From: Rhodospirillaceae bacterium UBA6608
GTDB lineage: Bacteria > Pseudomonadota > Alphaproteobacteria > Rhodospirillales_A > Casp-alpha2
DNA: 17,927 nucleotides
NCBI GenBank assembly: GCA_002433335.1
Contig: DJHY01000095.1
Location: 1,960 to 19,886, forward strand
Reading direction: 5' to 3'
Made by a program: the position numbers and the translations under genes. The notes beneath the pieces were generated by a model. The model saw nothing but the letters and a program-made list of their open reading frames with translations. It did no database searches and was not told the origin of the DNA. Of the stretch, positions 5,595 to 13,385 are shown one piece after another; positions within the stretch are counted from its first letter, which is position 1; each line of letters begins with the position of its first letter.

Positions 5595-8359
5595 TGGCCA
5601 AGCCTCCGGATGATCGCTGGCAGGTGAACCTGATCGGCTTTGTAGTTGCCGGTCAGCACGTACATCACCAGATTGATGCCGAACCGGAACGCCATTTCGC
5701 GTTGGCGCTCACCCCCCGGTACGGTGGGGTAAAGGGCCTGTTGGGTGTTCTCGTCCAGGGCCCAGGCGGCGGCCCAGTCGTTGCCCCCGGCCAGGACAGG
5801 CGAGACGCCGTCGTTGATCCGCGATCCGGCCCGCTCGACCCACAGGGCACTGCCCGCCCAGCGGCCGGGAAAGTTCTGCAACAGGTAGAACGAGCGGGTC
5901 AGCACATGGTTGGGCGGGGCCACGACCAGGGGCGGAATGTCCAGCTTGCGCGCCAACAGGCGCAACTCGCCCAGGTCGGCGCCGCCGGCGCGATCACGGG
6001 TGTCGAACAGGATCGTGCCGCCGTTCTGCATGAAGGCGTTGACCTTTGCCCGCGCGGTCTCGCTCAGGGACGACGCCCCCGACACGACCGGCCAGTACAT
6101 CAGCGGAAAGAACGACAGATCGTCCTTGTTCAGATCGACACCCTGCGGGTCGGCCAGCTCAGCCGCGGTGCGCCGCCTCACGATCAGGCTCAGCCCGGTC
6201 AGGCCCAGGCGGCTGATGCGGTCGGCTTCCGCATCGCCGGTGAGGACATAGGCCAGGCGCGTCTTGATGCTGTTTTCCAGCGCATAGCCGTCGTTCGCGA
6301 CTTGGCCAGGCGATGCGCCCGGCGGGGCGCCGATGTTGATTTCCTGCGCCTGGGCCGCCCCGGCGGCAAGCGTCAGAATCAAGACTGGCGCCGCGAAGCG
6401 CGGCAGACGCAACATCCCCTTGAGCCAAAGGCTGATGGCGAAATCGGCCAAAGCCAACAAGGCCGCCAGGGTGAACAGCCAAGGCCGGATGTCGATCGCC
6501 GGGCTGCCGCCATAGGTCTCGTGCCGGGCCGCGACGGACAGCATGGCCAGCGGCGTCGGCACGATGGCGTCGCGCCCCAGGTTCAGGGCCTGGCGATTGT
6601 TGCCGCGCCCGTATAGGCCCGGCGGATTGCGCGGTGAAACAGGCGTTTCGGCGAAAACGTTGCGGGCGATGGCGGCGGTGTCGGGCGGGGCGTCGCCCAG
6701 CGCGCCAAAGGCGTCGAGGGTCTGGAGCGGCTCCAGCGGCGGTCCCTGGCCGGTGTCGACCACGCCCTGGCTGAGCGCGACCAGCCGTTGCAGCATTTCG
6801 ACCAGCAAGCCCGACAGCGCCAAATTCGACCATTGGGTATTGGCGGTGGTGTGGAACAGGACCAGCCAGCCCTTGCCCCGTCGTTCCGCGGTGACCAGCG
6901 GCGTGCCGTCGGACAACCGGGCCCAGGTCTTGCGCTCCAGGTCCAGGGACGGTTGCGCCAGGACCTGACGGCTGACTGTCACGTCCTGGGGGACGGTCAG
7001 GCCCCGGAACGGGCTTTCGGCGTCGAACGGGGCCAGCGTCGCGGGCTTGGTCCAGGACATGGCCCCACCGATTACGCGGTCGCCCCGGCGCAGCGGCACC
7101 GGCACAAGCAAGGCGTCGTCTTCGGAGGCGGCGCGGCCGCTCGTGGCCTGGGCCAGCAACGGCCCGGCAAAGCGCACGGCGACGCCGCCTTCTTCCATCC
7201 AGCCCTTGATCGCGGCGCGGTCGGGGCTGCTCAGCGTGCCGGGATCGGGCAGGATCATCAGCGCCAGTTCACGGCGCAGCAGGCCGCCGATGGTGCCCTG
7301 GCGAATTTCGCTGAACGGCTCCAGGGCGCGGCTGAGATAGAAGATCGAGGACAGCAGCGGTAATTCGGCCCCGCCGTCGCCGGTGGCGATGCCCACGGGC
7401 CGCCGCCGCCAGCGTTCGTCCAACAGGATCACCGACGCCGCCGAGCCGCCTTCTTCCAAATCCAGCCGGACCAGCCGGTTGGCCAGTTCGGCCGGCATGT
7501 CGAGGCGGACCTCGGCGCTGACCTCGCCGGAATTGAACAAGACTTCTTCGCGGGCGATCAAACGACCGTCGTCGGTAAAGGCGCGCAGGTGCAGGGTTTC
7601 ATCGGGACGGGGGTCGGTGCGCTCGACCCGGGCGGTGATCGCGCCGCCGTCCAGCACAGGCGGGCGCAGAACCTTCGGTGAAATGGCGCCCGGTCCGTCG
7701 CTGACCAGGGTCAGAGGGCCGAAGGTCGCGAGCCCCTTTGCGAACACATCGGCCGCGCCATGGTCCAATCCGTCGGACAGCCAGATGACCTGGGCGCTGC
7801 GATCCGGGCGCAACGGCGACGCCGCCATTTGTTCCAGCGTCGTCGCCCGGTCGGCGGGCCAGGGGCGCGGCTGCAAGGCCTGTACGAAGTCCTGCGCCTG
7901 ACGCGGGGTGAAGCTATGGACCTGATCGGTTCCGGCCCCGGCGGGCGGGGCGGCGGTGGTCACGACGGTGACCGGACGCCCGTCGCGGGCGGCCTGATCC
8001 GTCAGTTGCGTCAGCAGAGTTTGGCGCTGGGTCCAACCCTTGGCCGCGGTCCAACCGTTATCGACGACTAGAACCAAGGGGCCGGAGCCCTGCCATTGCG
8101 AGGCCTGATTGATCAGTGGTCCGGCGGCGGCCAGAACCAGTAAACCGGCGATGGCCAGACGTAGCAGGATCAGCCATGGCGGGGTCTTGGCCGAGCTTTC
8201 CTCGCGCGTGACCAGGCCCAGCAACAGGCGAAACGGCGGAAAGACGATCCGTGTCGGCGCGGGCGGCGTCAGCCGCAACAGCCACCAGATGGCGGGCAGG
8301 GCCAACAGGCCGAGCAACGCCCAGGGGGCCGTGAATGCGAATGCGCCGATGCTGAACAT
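5591..8359 (-). CDS. BatA-like N-terminal domain fused to DUF4159, membrane protein
   Basis: The 922-residue protein begins with the BatA/aerotolerance N-terminal domain: two membrane helices (about 10-30 and 62-82) around a Pro-rich loop with APTRIVFPPFRLL. A VWA-like domain follows, but its metal site is eroded: VVDNGWTA (98-105) replaces DxSxS, although SDG at 195-197 remains. A long beta-rich periplasmic-type region precedes a second membrane pair (about 627-646 and 655-670). DUF4159 occupies about 690-905 and contains FFPLMYWPV and a GGTILFDTRD strand. The start is ATG with GGGAGG eleven bases upstream. It lies 18 bases after DUF58 and overlaps the next gene by four bases. The protein contains no cysteine. 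It is probably the membrane scaffold or partner of the MoxR ATPase; a role in envelope stress or aerotolerance is inferred from Bat homologues only. Confidence 0.88.
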   Translation of the reverse strand: MFSIGAFAFTAPWALLGLLALPAIWWLLRLTPPAPTRIVFPPFRLLLGLVTREESSAKTPPWLILLRLAIAGLLVLAAAGPLINQASQWQGSGPLVLVVDNGWTAAKGWTQRQTLLTQLTDQAARDGRPVTVVTTAAPPAGAGTDQVHSFTPRQAQDFVQALQPRPWPADRATTLEQMAASPLRPDRSAQVIWLSDGLDHGAADVFAKGLATFGPLTLVSDGPGAISPKVLRPPVLDGGAITARVERTDPRPDETLHLRAFTDDGRLIAREEVLFNSGEVSAEVRLDMPAELANRLVRLDLEEGGSAASVILLDERWRRRPVGIATGDGGAELPLLSSIFYLSRALEPFSEIRQGTIGGLLRRELALMILPDPGTLSSPDRAAIKGWMEEGGVAVRFAGPLLAQATSGRAASEDDALLVPVPLRRGDRVIGGAMSWTKPATLAPFDAESPFRGLTVPQDVTVSRQVLAQPSLDLERKTWARLSDGTPLVTAERRGKGWLVLFHTTANTQWSNLALSGLLVEMLQRLVALSQGVVDTGQGPPLEPLQTLDAFGALGDAPPDTAAIARNVFAETPVSPRNPPGLYGRGNNRQALNLGRDAIVPTPLAMLSVAARHETYGGSPAIDIRPWLFTLAALLALADFAISLWLKGMLRLPRFAAPVLILTLAAGAAQAQEINIGAPPGASPGQVANDGYALENSIKTRLAYVLTGDAEADRISRLGLTGLSLIVRRRTAAELADPQGVDLNKDDLSFFPLMYWPVVSGASSLSETARAKVNAFMQNGGTILFDTRDRAGGADLGELRLLARKLDIPPLVVAPPNHVLTRSFYLLQNFPGRWAGSALWVERAGSRINDGVSPVLAGGNDWAAAWALDENTQQALYPTVPGGERQREMAFRFGINLVMYVLTGNYKADQVHLPAIIRRLGQ
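6344..6415 (-). other. internal signal-peptide-like segment (residues 649-672 of the BatA-DUF4159 protein)
   Basis: Immediately before the DUF4159 part, the reading frame has Met649, then Arg651 and Arg654, a hydrophobic core (AAPVLILTLAAG) and Ala669-Gln-Ala671, then GlnGlu. This is the n-region, h-region and AxA cleavage pattern of a Sec signal peptide. It probably marks the joint where a once separate secreted DUF4159 protein became fused to a BatA-like protein. An internal translation start is possible but poorly supported: the AAGGGG stretch abuts the ATG with no spacer. Confidence 0.5.
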
Positions 8360-8377
8360 GCTTGCCGTATCCTCCCG

Positions 8378-9265
8378 CTAGTGGCGGATCGACTGGGAGA
8401 GGAGCTGATACAGCGTCATCAGCACCGTCTCCGGTGGGCGATGGGTCATGTGGCGGGTCACGCTCCATCCGAACGAACGGGCCACGGCGTCCAGGCCCGC
8501 CTGATGGTGGGCCAGTTCCTCGCGATAGGCTTGGCGCAGGCTTTCGGCGCGGCCGATCATGATCCGGCCTTCGCCTTCGGGGCCTTCGAATTCAACCCGT
8601 CCGTCGAACGGCAGGGTTTCTTCCGCAGGGTCCAGGACCTGCACCAGATGTCCCTCGACCCCATGGTCGGCAAGGCGGGCAAGCGCGTCGCGCGTTTCGG
8701 TCAGGGGCGACAGAAAATCACCGAACAGAACGACCCGGCCATGGCGGGGTACGAATTCCGGCACGGGCAGGCTATCCGCCGCGATGCTCTCGTGTTCCAG
8801 GGCGGACGCGATCCGCAGCAGGCCGTTGCGTCCGGTGCGCGGCGTCATGCCGGTGCCCATCAGGGCGATGCGCTCCCCGGCGCGGACCAAAAGCGAGGTC
8901 AGGGCCACGGCCAGAACCTTGGCCCGCCAGCCCTTGGTGACCTGGACCCCGGCCGAGGCGTAATCCATCGACGGCGAGGTATCGGCCCAAAGCCAGACGG
9001 TCTGCGCCGCTTCCCATTCCATTTCACGGACGTAGACGGGGTCGGACTTGGCCGACTGCCGCCAGTCGATCAGTTGCGTGGAATCGCCGAATTCATAGCG
9101 CCGGAACTGCCAGAAGGTTTCGCCCTGGCCGACCCGGCGGCGGCCGTGCACGCCTTGGCTGACAGTCGAAGCGACCCTTTCCGCCGCGACCAGCAATGGC
9201 GGCAGGCCCGCGGCCGCGCTTTCGGCCTGGTGATGAAGGTCGGGTCTGTCCAACGAGTCCGCCAT
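8378..9265 (-). CDS. DUF58 domain-containing protein (VWA-type MoxR partner)
   Basis: The 295-residue protein carries the DUF58 signature FRRYEFGDSTQLIDWRQSAK (about 54-73), then VYVREMEWE. A VWA fold follows with an intact metal-ion site, Asp95-x-Ser97-x-Ser99 in WADTSPSM. DUF58 proteins are encoded next to MoxR ATPases and are thought to be cytosolic adaptor or substrate partners that bind through the metal site. No membrane helix is evident, whereas many DUF58 proteins have two at the N-terminus, so this is the short soluble form. The gene starts 49 bases after moxR; the ATG has only a weak ribosome site. It has no cysteine residues. Of the three VWA-like products in this operon it is the only one with a canonical metal site. 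Confidence 0.93.
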   Translation of the reverse strand: MADSLDRPDLHHQAESAAAGLPPLLVAAERVASTVSQGVHGRRRVGQGETFWQFRRYEFGDSTQLIDWRQSAKSDPVYVREMEWEAAQTVWLWADTSPSMDYASAGVQVTKGWRAKVLAVALTSLLVRAGERIALMGTGMTPRTGRNGLLRIASALEHESIAADSLPVPEFVPRHGRVVLFGDFLSPLTETRDALARLADHGVEGHLVQVLDPAEETLPFDGRVEFEGPEGEGRIMIGRAESLRQAYREELAHHQAGLDAVARSFGWSVTRHMTHRPPETVLMTLYQLLSQSIRH

Positions 9266-9314
9266 TCTGCTTAAACCTGGGTCCGTGCCTGTCTGGCTCT
9301 TATTCGTGGGGTGC

Positions 9315-10337
9315 CTATTCGATGATCTGGCACAGCCGGTCGATGATTTGTTCGACCGTCACGCCTTCGGCCCGGGCGCCGAAATTCAACGCCATGCGAT
9401 GGCGCAGGATCGGATGGGCCAGGGCATAGACATCGTCCAGCGACGGGGCCATGCGACCCTGGATCATGGCGCGGGCGCGCACGCCCAGCATCAGGGCCTG
9501 ACTGGCCCGCGGGCCGGGACCCCAGGACACGTAATTGCGAACTTCCGGCAGGTCCGAGGCATCGGGACGTCCGGCGCGGACCAGCTTCAGGATCGCCTCG
9601 GCCACGCCTTCGCCGACCGGCACGTGACGGACCAGCGATTGGGCGCGCATCAGCGCCTTGGGGTCCATGACCTTTTTCGCTTCCTGGCTGTCGGCGCCGG
9701 TCGTCTTGATCAGGATTTCCCGCTCGGTCTCCAGATCGGGGTGGGTGACTTCGACCTGCATGAAAAAGCGGTCGAGCTGCGCCTCGGGCAGGGGATAGGT
9801 GCCTTCCTGTTCCAACGGGTTCTGGGTCGCCAGAACGTGGAACGGCTTGGGCAGGTCGTGATACTGCCCGGCCACGGACACGCGGTGTTCCTGCATCGCC
9901 TGCAGCAGCGCCGATTGGGTGCGCGGGCTGGCGCGGTTGATTTCGTCGGCCATCAGCAATTGGCAGAACACCGGCCCCTTGACGAAGCGGAACGCCCGCT
10001 TGCCGGTTTCGCTTTCTTCCAGCACTTCCGATCCCAGGATATCGGCGGGCATCAGGTCGGGTGTGAACTGGACCCGGCGTTCGTTCATTCCGAACACCTT
10101 GCCCAGGGTTTCGACCAACCGGGTCTTGCCCAGGCCCGGCACGCCGACCAGCAGGCAGTGACCCCCGGCCAACAGGGTGATCAGAGTTTCCTCGACAACC
10201 GATTCTTGGCCGAAAATGACCTTGCCGACGCTTTCGCGGACTTTCGCGATGTCGTCGACCAGGCCGTCAATGGCGTCGACCAGGTCGTCGCTGTTGCCAC
10301 CGTCTCCGGTTGTTTTATTCTGGGTGTTGGTCGTCAC
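9315..10337 (-). CDS. MoxR family AAA+ ATPase
   Basis: This 340-residue ATPase has Walker A GVPGLGKT (65-72), Walker B LLMADE (127-132) followed by the MoxR hallmark INRASPRTQSALLQAMQE, sensor-1 Asn173 in ATQNP, and the arginine-finger region PEAQLDRF (Arg190). MoxR proteins form hexamers that act as chaperones with VWA-domain partners, for instance in cofactor insertion or envelope stress. It is the first gene of the operon, so ATPase and VWA partners are made together. The start codon is GTG (10335-10337) with GGAGG eight bases upstream. A strong hairpin lies 32-51 bases before the start. The Asp/Asn-rich N-terminal 25 residues are probably disordered. The protein that this ATPase matures cannot be told from the window. 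Confidence 0.96.
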   Translation of the reverse strand: MTTNTQNKTTGDGGNSDDLVDAIDGLVDDIAKVRESVGKVIFGQESVVEETLITLLAGGHCLLVGVPGLGKTRLVETLGKVFGMNERRVQFTPDLMPADILGSEVLEESETGKRAFRFVKGPVFCQLLMADEINRASPRTQSALLQAMQEHRVSVAGQYHDLPKPFHVLATQNPLEQEGTYPLPEAQLDRFFMQVEVTHPDLETEREILIKTTGADSQEAKKVMDPKALMRAQSLVRHVPVGEGVAEAILKLVRAGRPDASDLPEVRNYVSWGPGPRASQALMLGVRARAMIQGRMAPSLDDVYALAHPILRHRMALNFGARAEGVTVEQIIDRLCQIIE

Positions 10338-10368
10338 GGGTCACGCCTCCATTCAAAGAAACGGAAAT

Positions 10369-10388
10369 GGACGGGGCCGATCCCGTCC
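10369..10388. promoter_or_regulatory. perfect hairpin / operator-like dyad between moxR and the DUF1285 gene
   Basis: GGACGGG (10369-10375) is perfectly mirrored by CCCGTCC (10382-10388) around a six-base loop; a G-T wobble would shrink the loop to four. It lies in the 109-base gap between two divergent genes, 32-51 bases before the moxR GTG and 58-78 bases before the DUF1285 ATG. It could be a regulator site or a hairpin in one of the leaders. There is no T-run, so it is not an intrinsic terminator. No clear promoter hexamers are visible in this gap. Confidence 0.4.
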
Positions 10389-10446
10389 GCAAACCATGTT
10401 GCACAGGAAAAGATCGCTTCGTCGCGAATAGCGTATCACCGAAACC

Positions 10447-11043
10447 ATGCCCGAAAACACACCGGATCTTCGCTCCTTCATCGGCTCCGCCGCCCCCGGC
10501 GGGGACAATCCCGCGCCCGTCGGCATCGCGCTGCGCCCACGCCAAACTCTTTGCGGCGACATCGACATGCGCATCGGCCTGGACGGCACCTGGTATTATG
10601 CCGGTTCGCCGATTGGCCGCAAAGAACTGGTCAAACTGTTCTCGACCGTCCTCAACCGTGACGACGCGGGCGATCATTGGCTGATCACCCCCGCCGAAGT
10701 CTGCCGGATCCAGGTCGAAGACGCACCGTTCCTCGCGGTCGAGGCCACGATTGAGGGCGCTGGCCCGGATCAGGTCATCACTCTCCGCACGAATATTGAC
10801 CAAACCGTGGCGATCGATGCCGACCATCCGCTGCGCGTTGCAGTCGACCCGGAAACCCAGGAACCCCGGCCCTATGTGGGCCTGGAGCGGGGCATGGAGG
10901 CACGCCTGACACGGTCGGTCTATTATCAATTGGTCGAACTTTCCGTCGAAGAAATGGTCGAAGGTCAGCCTATCTACGGTATATGGAGTGGTGGCCGGTT
11001 CTTTTCCATCGGCCATTTTGACGAAGAGCCGCCCGAAGACTGA
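10447..11043 (+). CDS. DUF1285 domain-containing protein
   Basis: The 198-residue protein matches the DUF1285 family, small proteobacterial proteins of unknown function. The recognisable features are CGDIDMRIGLDGTWYYAGSPI (38-58 region), a KELVKLFSTVL helix, and the later LRTNIDQTVAIDADHPLRV and PYVGLERGMEARLTRSVYYQLVE stretches. It appears cytosolic, with no signal peptide or membrane helix. The ATG at 10447 has a weak ribosome site, but the family's N-terminus fits. It is the first gene of the plus-strand run and divergent from moxR. The same arrangement recurs in other alphaproteobacteria as far as I recall, suggesting shared control rather than a shown functional link. Confidence 0.88.
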   Translation: MPENTPDLRSFIGSAAPGGDNPAPVGIALRPRQTLCGDIDMRIGLDGTWYYAGSPIGRKELVKLFSTVLNRDDAGDHWLITPAEVCRIQVEDAPFLAVEATIEGAGPDQVITLRTNIDQTVAIDADHPLRVAVDPETQEPRPYVGLERGMEARLTRSVYYQLVELSVEEMVEGQPIYGIWSGGRFFSIGHFDEEPPED

Positions 11044-11068
11044 TCGTATCAACGAGGATACCCCGCAC

Positions 11069-11752
11069 ATGAGCCCATCGATGAGCCCGGCCCTGACCCC
11101 CGATTGGCTGATCGACCAGTTCCAGCGCCTGGAACGGGACCCGGAGACGCTTCGCGGGGATCACGATCTGAACCCCGAAATGGGCATATTGGACGATCTG
11201 ACCCCGGCGGCGGTTCTGGTCCCGCTTGTCCACCGGGAGGCGCAGGTGACAACTCTGTTCACGCAGCGGACCTCGCATCTGGCCCATCATGCCGGGCAGA
11301 TCAGTTTTCCCGGCGGGCATTCCGATCCGGTCGATAATTCACCGGAAGATACCGCCCTGCGCGAAACGGAGGAGGAAGTCGGCCTGCATCGACGGCATAT
11401 CCGGGTGATTGGGCGGCTCGATCCCTACATCACCCGCACCGGGTTCTCGGTGATCCCGGTGGTCGGGCTGGTCACGCCGCCGTTCGATATCGAACCGGAC
11501 GACAACGAAGTGGCCGATGTGTTTGAGGTGCCCCTGTCGTTCCTCATGGACCCGTCCAACCATCAGCGCCACAAGCGCGAGATCAACGGCATCCGTCGCG
11601 ATTTCTACGCCATGCCTTTCGAGGATCGTTTTATCTGGGGCGCCACGGCCGGGATGATCAAAAATCTCTACGACGTTTTGGTCGGCGACGGGCCGGACCC
11701 GAACTTCCAGCGCGATTTTCAAGGCATCCGCCCGTCCCAGGGGAGGGGTTAG
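11069..11752 (+). CDS. CoA pyrophosphatase (Nudix hydrolase, NudL-like)
   Basis: The 227-residue protein hydrolyses the pyrophosphate bond of coenzyme A and its derivatives to 3',5'-ADP and 4'-phosphopantetheine. The CoA-specific motif precedes the catalytic helix: LFTQRTSHL then HHAGQISFPGG (63-83). The Nudix box ends in RETEEEVGL (98-106) and carries the metal-binding glutamates. The first half of the box is the DPVDNSPEDTAL variant, with the spacing of E. coli NudL rather than the textbook G-x5-E. I start at ATG 11069, which has a CGAGG ribosome site; the frame extends upstream to 10988 but would then overlap the DUF1285 gene by 56 bases. MSP is repeated, so ATG 11081 is an alternative. 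The stop (11750-11752) abuts the next start, so translation is probably coupled. Confidence 0.94.
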   Translation: MSPSMSPALTPDWLIDQFQRLERDPETLRGDHDLNPEMGILDDLTPAAVLVPLVHREAQVTTLFTQRTSHLAHHAGQISFPGGHSDPVDNSPEDTALRETEEEVGLHRRHIRVIGRLDPYITRTGFSVIPVVGLVTPPFDIEPDDNEVADVFEVPLSFLMDPSNHQRHKREINGIRRDFYAMPFEDRFIWGATAGMIKNLYDVLVGDGPDPNFQRDFQGIRPSQGRG

Positions 11753-12031
11753 GTGATTCGCCTGCTACTCAATTACGTCATCCCCCTGGTCCTGCCGACG
11801 GCGGCCTACCTGATCTGGGTCTGGTACTATCGCAAACGGGCGGAAGAACTGGGGGGCGAGCCGCCGGAAATTACCCGGGGTGGGCTGTTCTGGTGCCTCG
11901 TCGCTGGGTTGATGCTGATGATCGGGACGCTTCTGTCCTTGGCGGCGACGACCGGGTTCGACCCGGGCGAAGGCGGGTATCAGTCGCCTCGCTTCGAGGA
12001 CGGACGTATTATTCCGCCCAAATTCAACTGA
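11753..12031 (+). CDS. DUF6111 family small membrane protein
   Basis: The 92-residue protein has two predicted membrane helices (about 4-25 and 44-66) joined by a charged loop with RKRAEELGGEPPEITRG, and a short C-terminal tail with GGYQSPRFEDGRIIPPKF. This pattern fits DUF6111, a small alphaproteobacterial family of unknown function found between the CoA pyrophosphatase and CCA enzyme genes. It starts with GTG directly after the Nudix stop codon, with GGGAGGGG six bases upstream. The helix arrangement suggests an inner-membrane protein. Nothing here shows what it does. Confidence 0.85.
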   Translation: MIRLLLNYVIPLVLPTAAYLIWVWYYRKRAEELGGEPPEITRGGLFWCLVAGLMLMIGTLLSLAATTGFDPGEGGYQSPRFEDGRIIPPKFN

Positions 12032-12080
12032 CGACCGTCGACGCGGCCGCCTGGCGGCGCGTTCGGCACAGGTGGCTGCG

Positions 12081-13385
12081 GTGGACGACGATTACGTGGA
12101 AATTCGAGGCATCAGCCGCGACCCGCTGGGCAAACTGGCGGTCGAAGGTTGGCTCGCCTGGCCGGAAACCCAGGCCGTCGTCGCGGCCATGGGGGCGGAT
12201 TGCGTGCGCTTTGTCGGCGGTTGCGTCCGCGATGCCTTGGCCAAGCGTCCGGTGACGGACGTCGACATCGCGACCACCCGGGCACCGGAAGATACCATGG
12301 CCGTTCTGTCGGCGGCGGGGATCAAGGTCATCCCCACGGGGATCGACCATGGCACGGTGACCGCGGTGATCGGCGAGCATACGTTCGAGATTACGACCTT
12401 GCGGCGCGATGCCGAAACCGATGGTCGTCACGCCCGGGTAGAGTTCACCGACGACTGGATCGAAGATGCTCGTCGGCGCGATTTCACCATTAACGCCATG
12501 TCGTGCTCGCCCTCGGGCGATGTCTACGATCCGTTCGAGGGGATGCGCGATCTGGCGCACGGCATCGTCCGCTTCGTCGGGCGCGCCGATGACCGGGTGC
12601 GCGAGGACTATCTGCGGATCTTGCGGTTCTTCCGGTTCTGGGGGCGCTACGGACGCCCGCCCGCCGACCGCGATGCTCTGGCCGCTTGTCGCGCCCATGC
12701 CGCGCATCTCAAGGATTTGTCCGCCGAGCGGGTGCGCGAAGAGATGCTGAAAATTCTCGTCGCCCCGCAACCGGCCGAGGTCGTTTTGTTGATGCGTGGG
12801 CACGGCGTGCTCGAACAAGTTCTGCCCGAAGCGGGCCATGTCACGCGCCTGCGATTGGATCATTGGCTGTGTACCCGAGGGGTGGTGATGGACGGGGTCG
12901 CACCTGACCCGATCCGTGCCCTGGCGGCGCTGTTGGATACCGACGCCGAGGGTGCGGCTGCGGTCGCATCGCGGTTGCGGCTTTCCAATTCGCAGACGGA
13001 TCGCCTGATCGCCCTGGCCGCGCCCGCGTCGATGCCGTCCCCGGATGTGAGCGATCTGGACCATGAAAAACTGATGCGGCGGGTCGGCCGGGAAAGGTTT
13101 CGTGATCTGGTCCTGTTGGGTTGGGCGGATGAGATGGCCGCGACCACGCGCCTGCCCGCCGCCCGGAGCCAAGCCTGGCACGCCTTGTTGGACGCGGTCG
13201 AACAATGGCCGGAACGGGTGTTTCCGTTGAAAGGGCGCGACATTTTGGAATTGGGGCTTGCCCCCGGCCCTGGTGTCGGCGACGTTCTGGATCGGGTCGA
13301 AGCTTGGTGGGAAAACGGTGGCTACGAAGCCGACCACGATGCTTGCTTGGCGCAGGCCCGCAGCCTGATCGGGGAGAACACATGA
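12081..13385 (+). CDS. cca: CCA tRNA nucleotidyltransferase
   Basis: This enzyme adds or repairs the 3' CCA of tRNAs using CTP and ATP without a nucleic acid template. Class II features are clear from the GTG at 12081: GGCVRD (46-51), the catalytic Asp60-x-Asp62 in TDVDIAT, the RRRDFTINAM block (131-140), and a helix with DYLRILRFFRF. LSAERVREEMLKIL follows in the RNA-binding neck. About 434 residues is usual for the alphaproteobacterial type, and there is no HD domain. The start is uncertain: GTG 12072 and GTG 12081 are in frame. I prefer 12081 because AGGTGG (12070-12075) would serve as its ribosome site. The last codons overlap the hydrolase start (ATGA, 13382-13385). It is an essential or near-essential gene placed in a stress-flavoured operon. 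Confidence 0.95.
   Translation: MDDDYVEIRGISRDPLGKLAVEGWLAWPETQAVVAAMGADCVRFVGGCVRDALAKRPVTDVDIATTRAPEDTMAVLSAAGIKVIPTGIDHGTVTAVIGEHTFEITTLRRDAETDGRHARVEFTDDWIEDARRRDFTINAMSCSPSGDVYDPFEGMRDLAHGIVRFVGRADDRVREDYLRILRFFRFWGRYGRPPADRDALAACRAHAAHLKDLSAERVREEMLKILVAPQPAEVVLLMRGHGVLEQVLPEAGHVTRLRLDHWLCTRGVVMDGVAPDPIRALAALLDTDAEGAAAVASRLRLSNSQTDRLIALAAPASMPSPDVSDLDHEKLMRRVGRERFRDLVLLGWADEMAATTRLPAARSQAWHALLDAVEQWPERVFPLKGRDILELGLAPGPGVGDVLDRVEAWWENGGYEADHDACLAQARSLIGENT

Noticed and set aside
8381..9274. 297-residue plus-strand frame opposite the DUF58 gene
   Set aside because: It is antisense to a gene with clear family motifs and has a His/Gly/Arg-rich composition typical of shadow frames.
10315..11070. 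251-residue minus-strand frame across the DUF1285 gene into the moxR leader
   Set aside because: It would run through the divergent control region and overlap the moxR start; the DUF1285 reading is family-supported.
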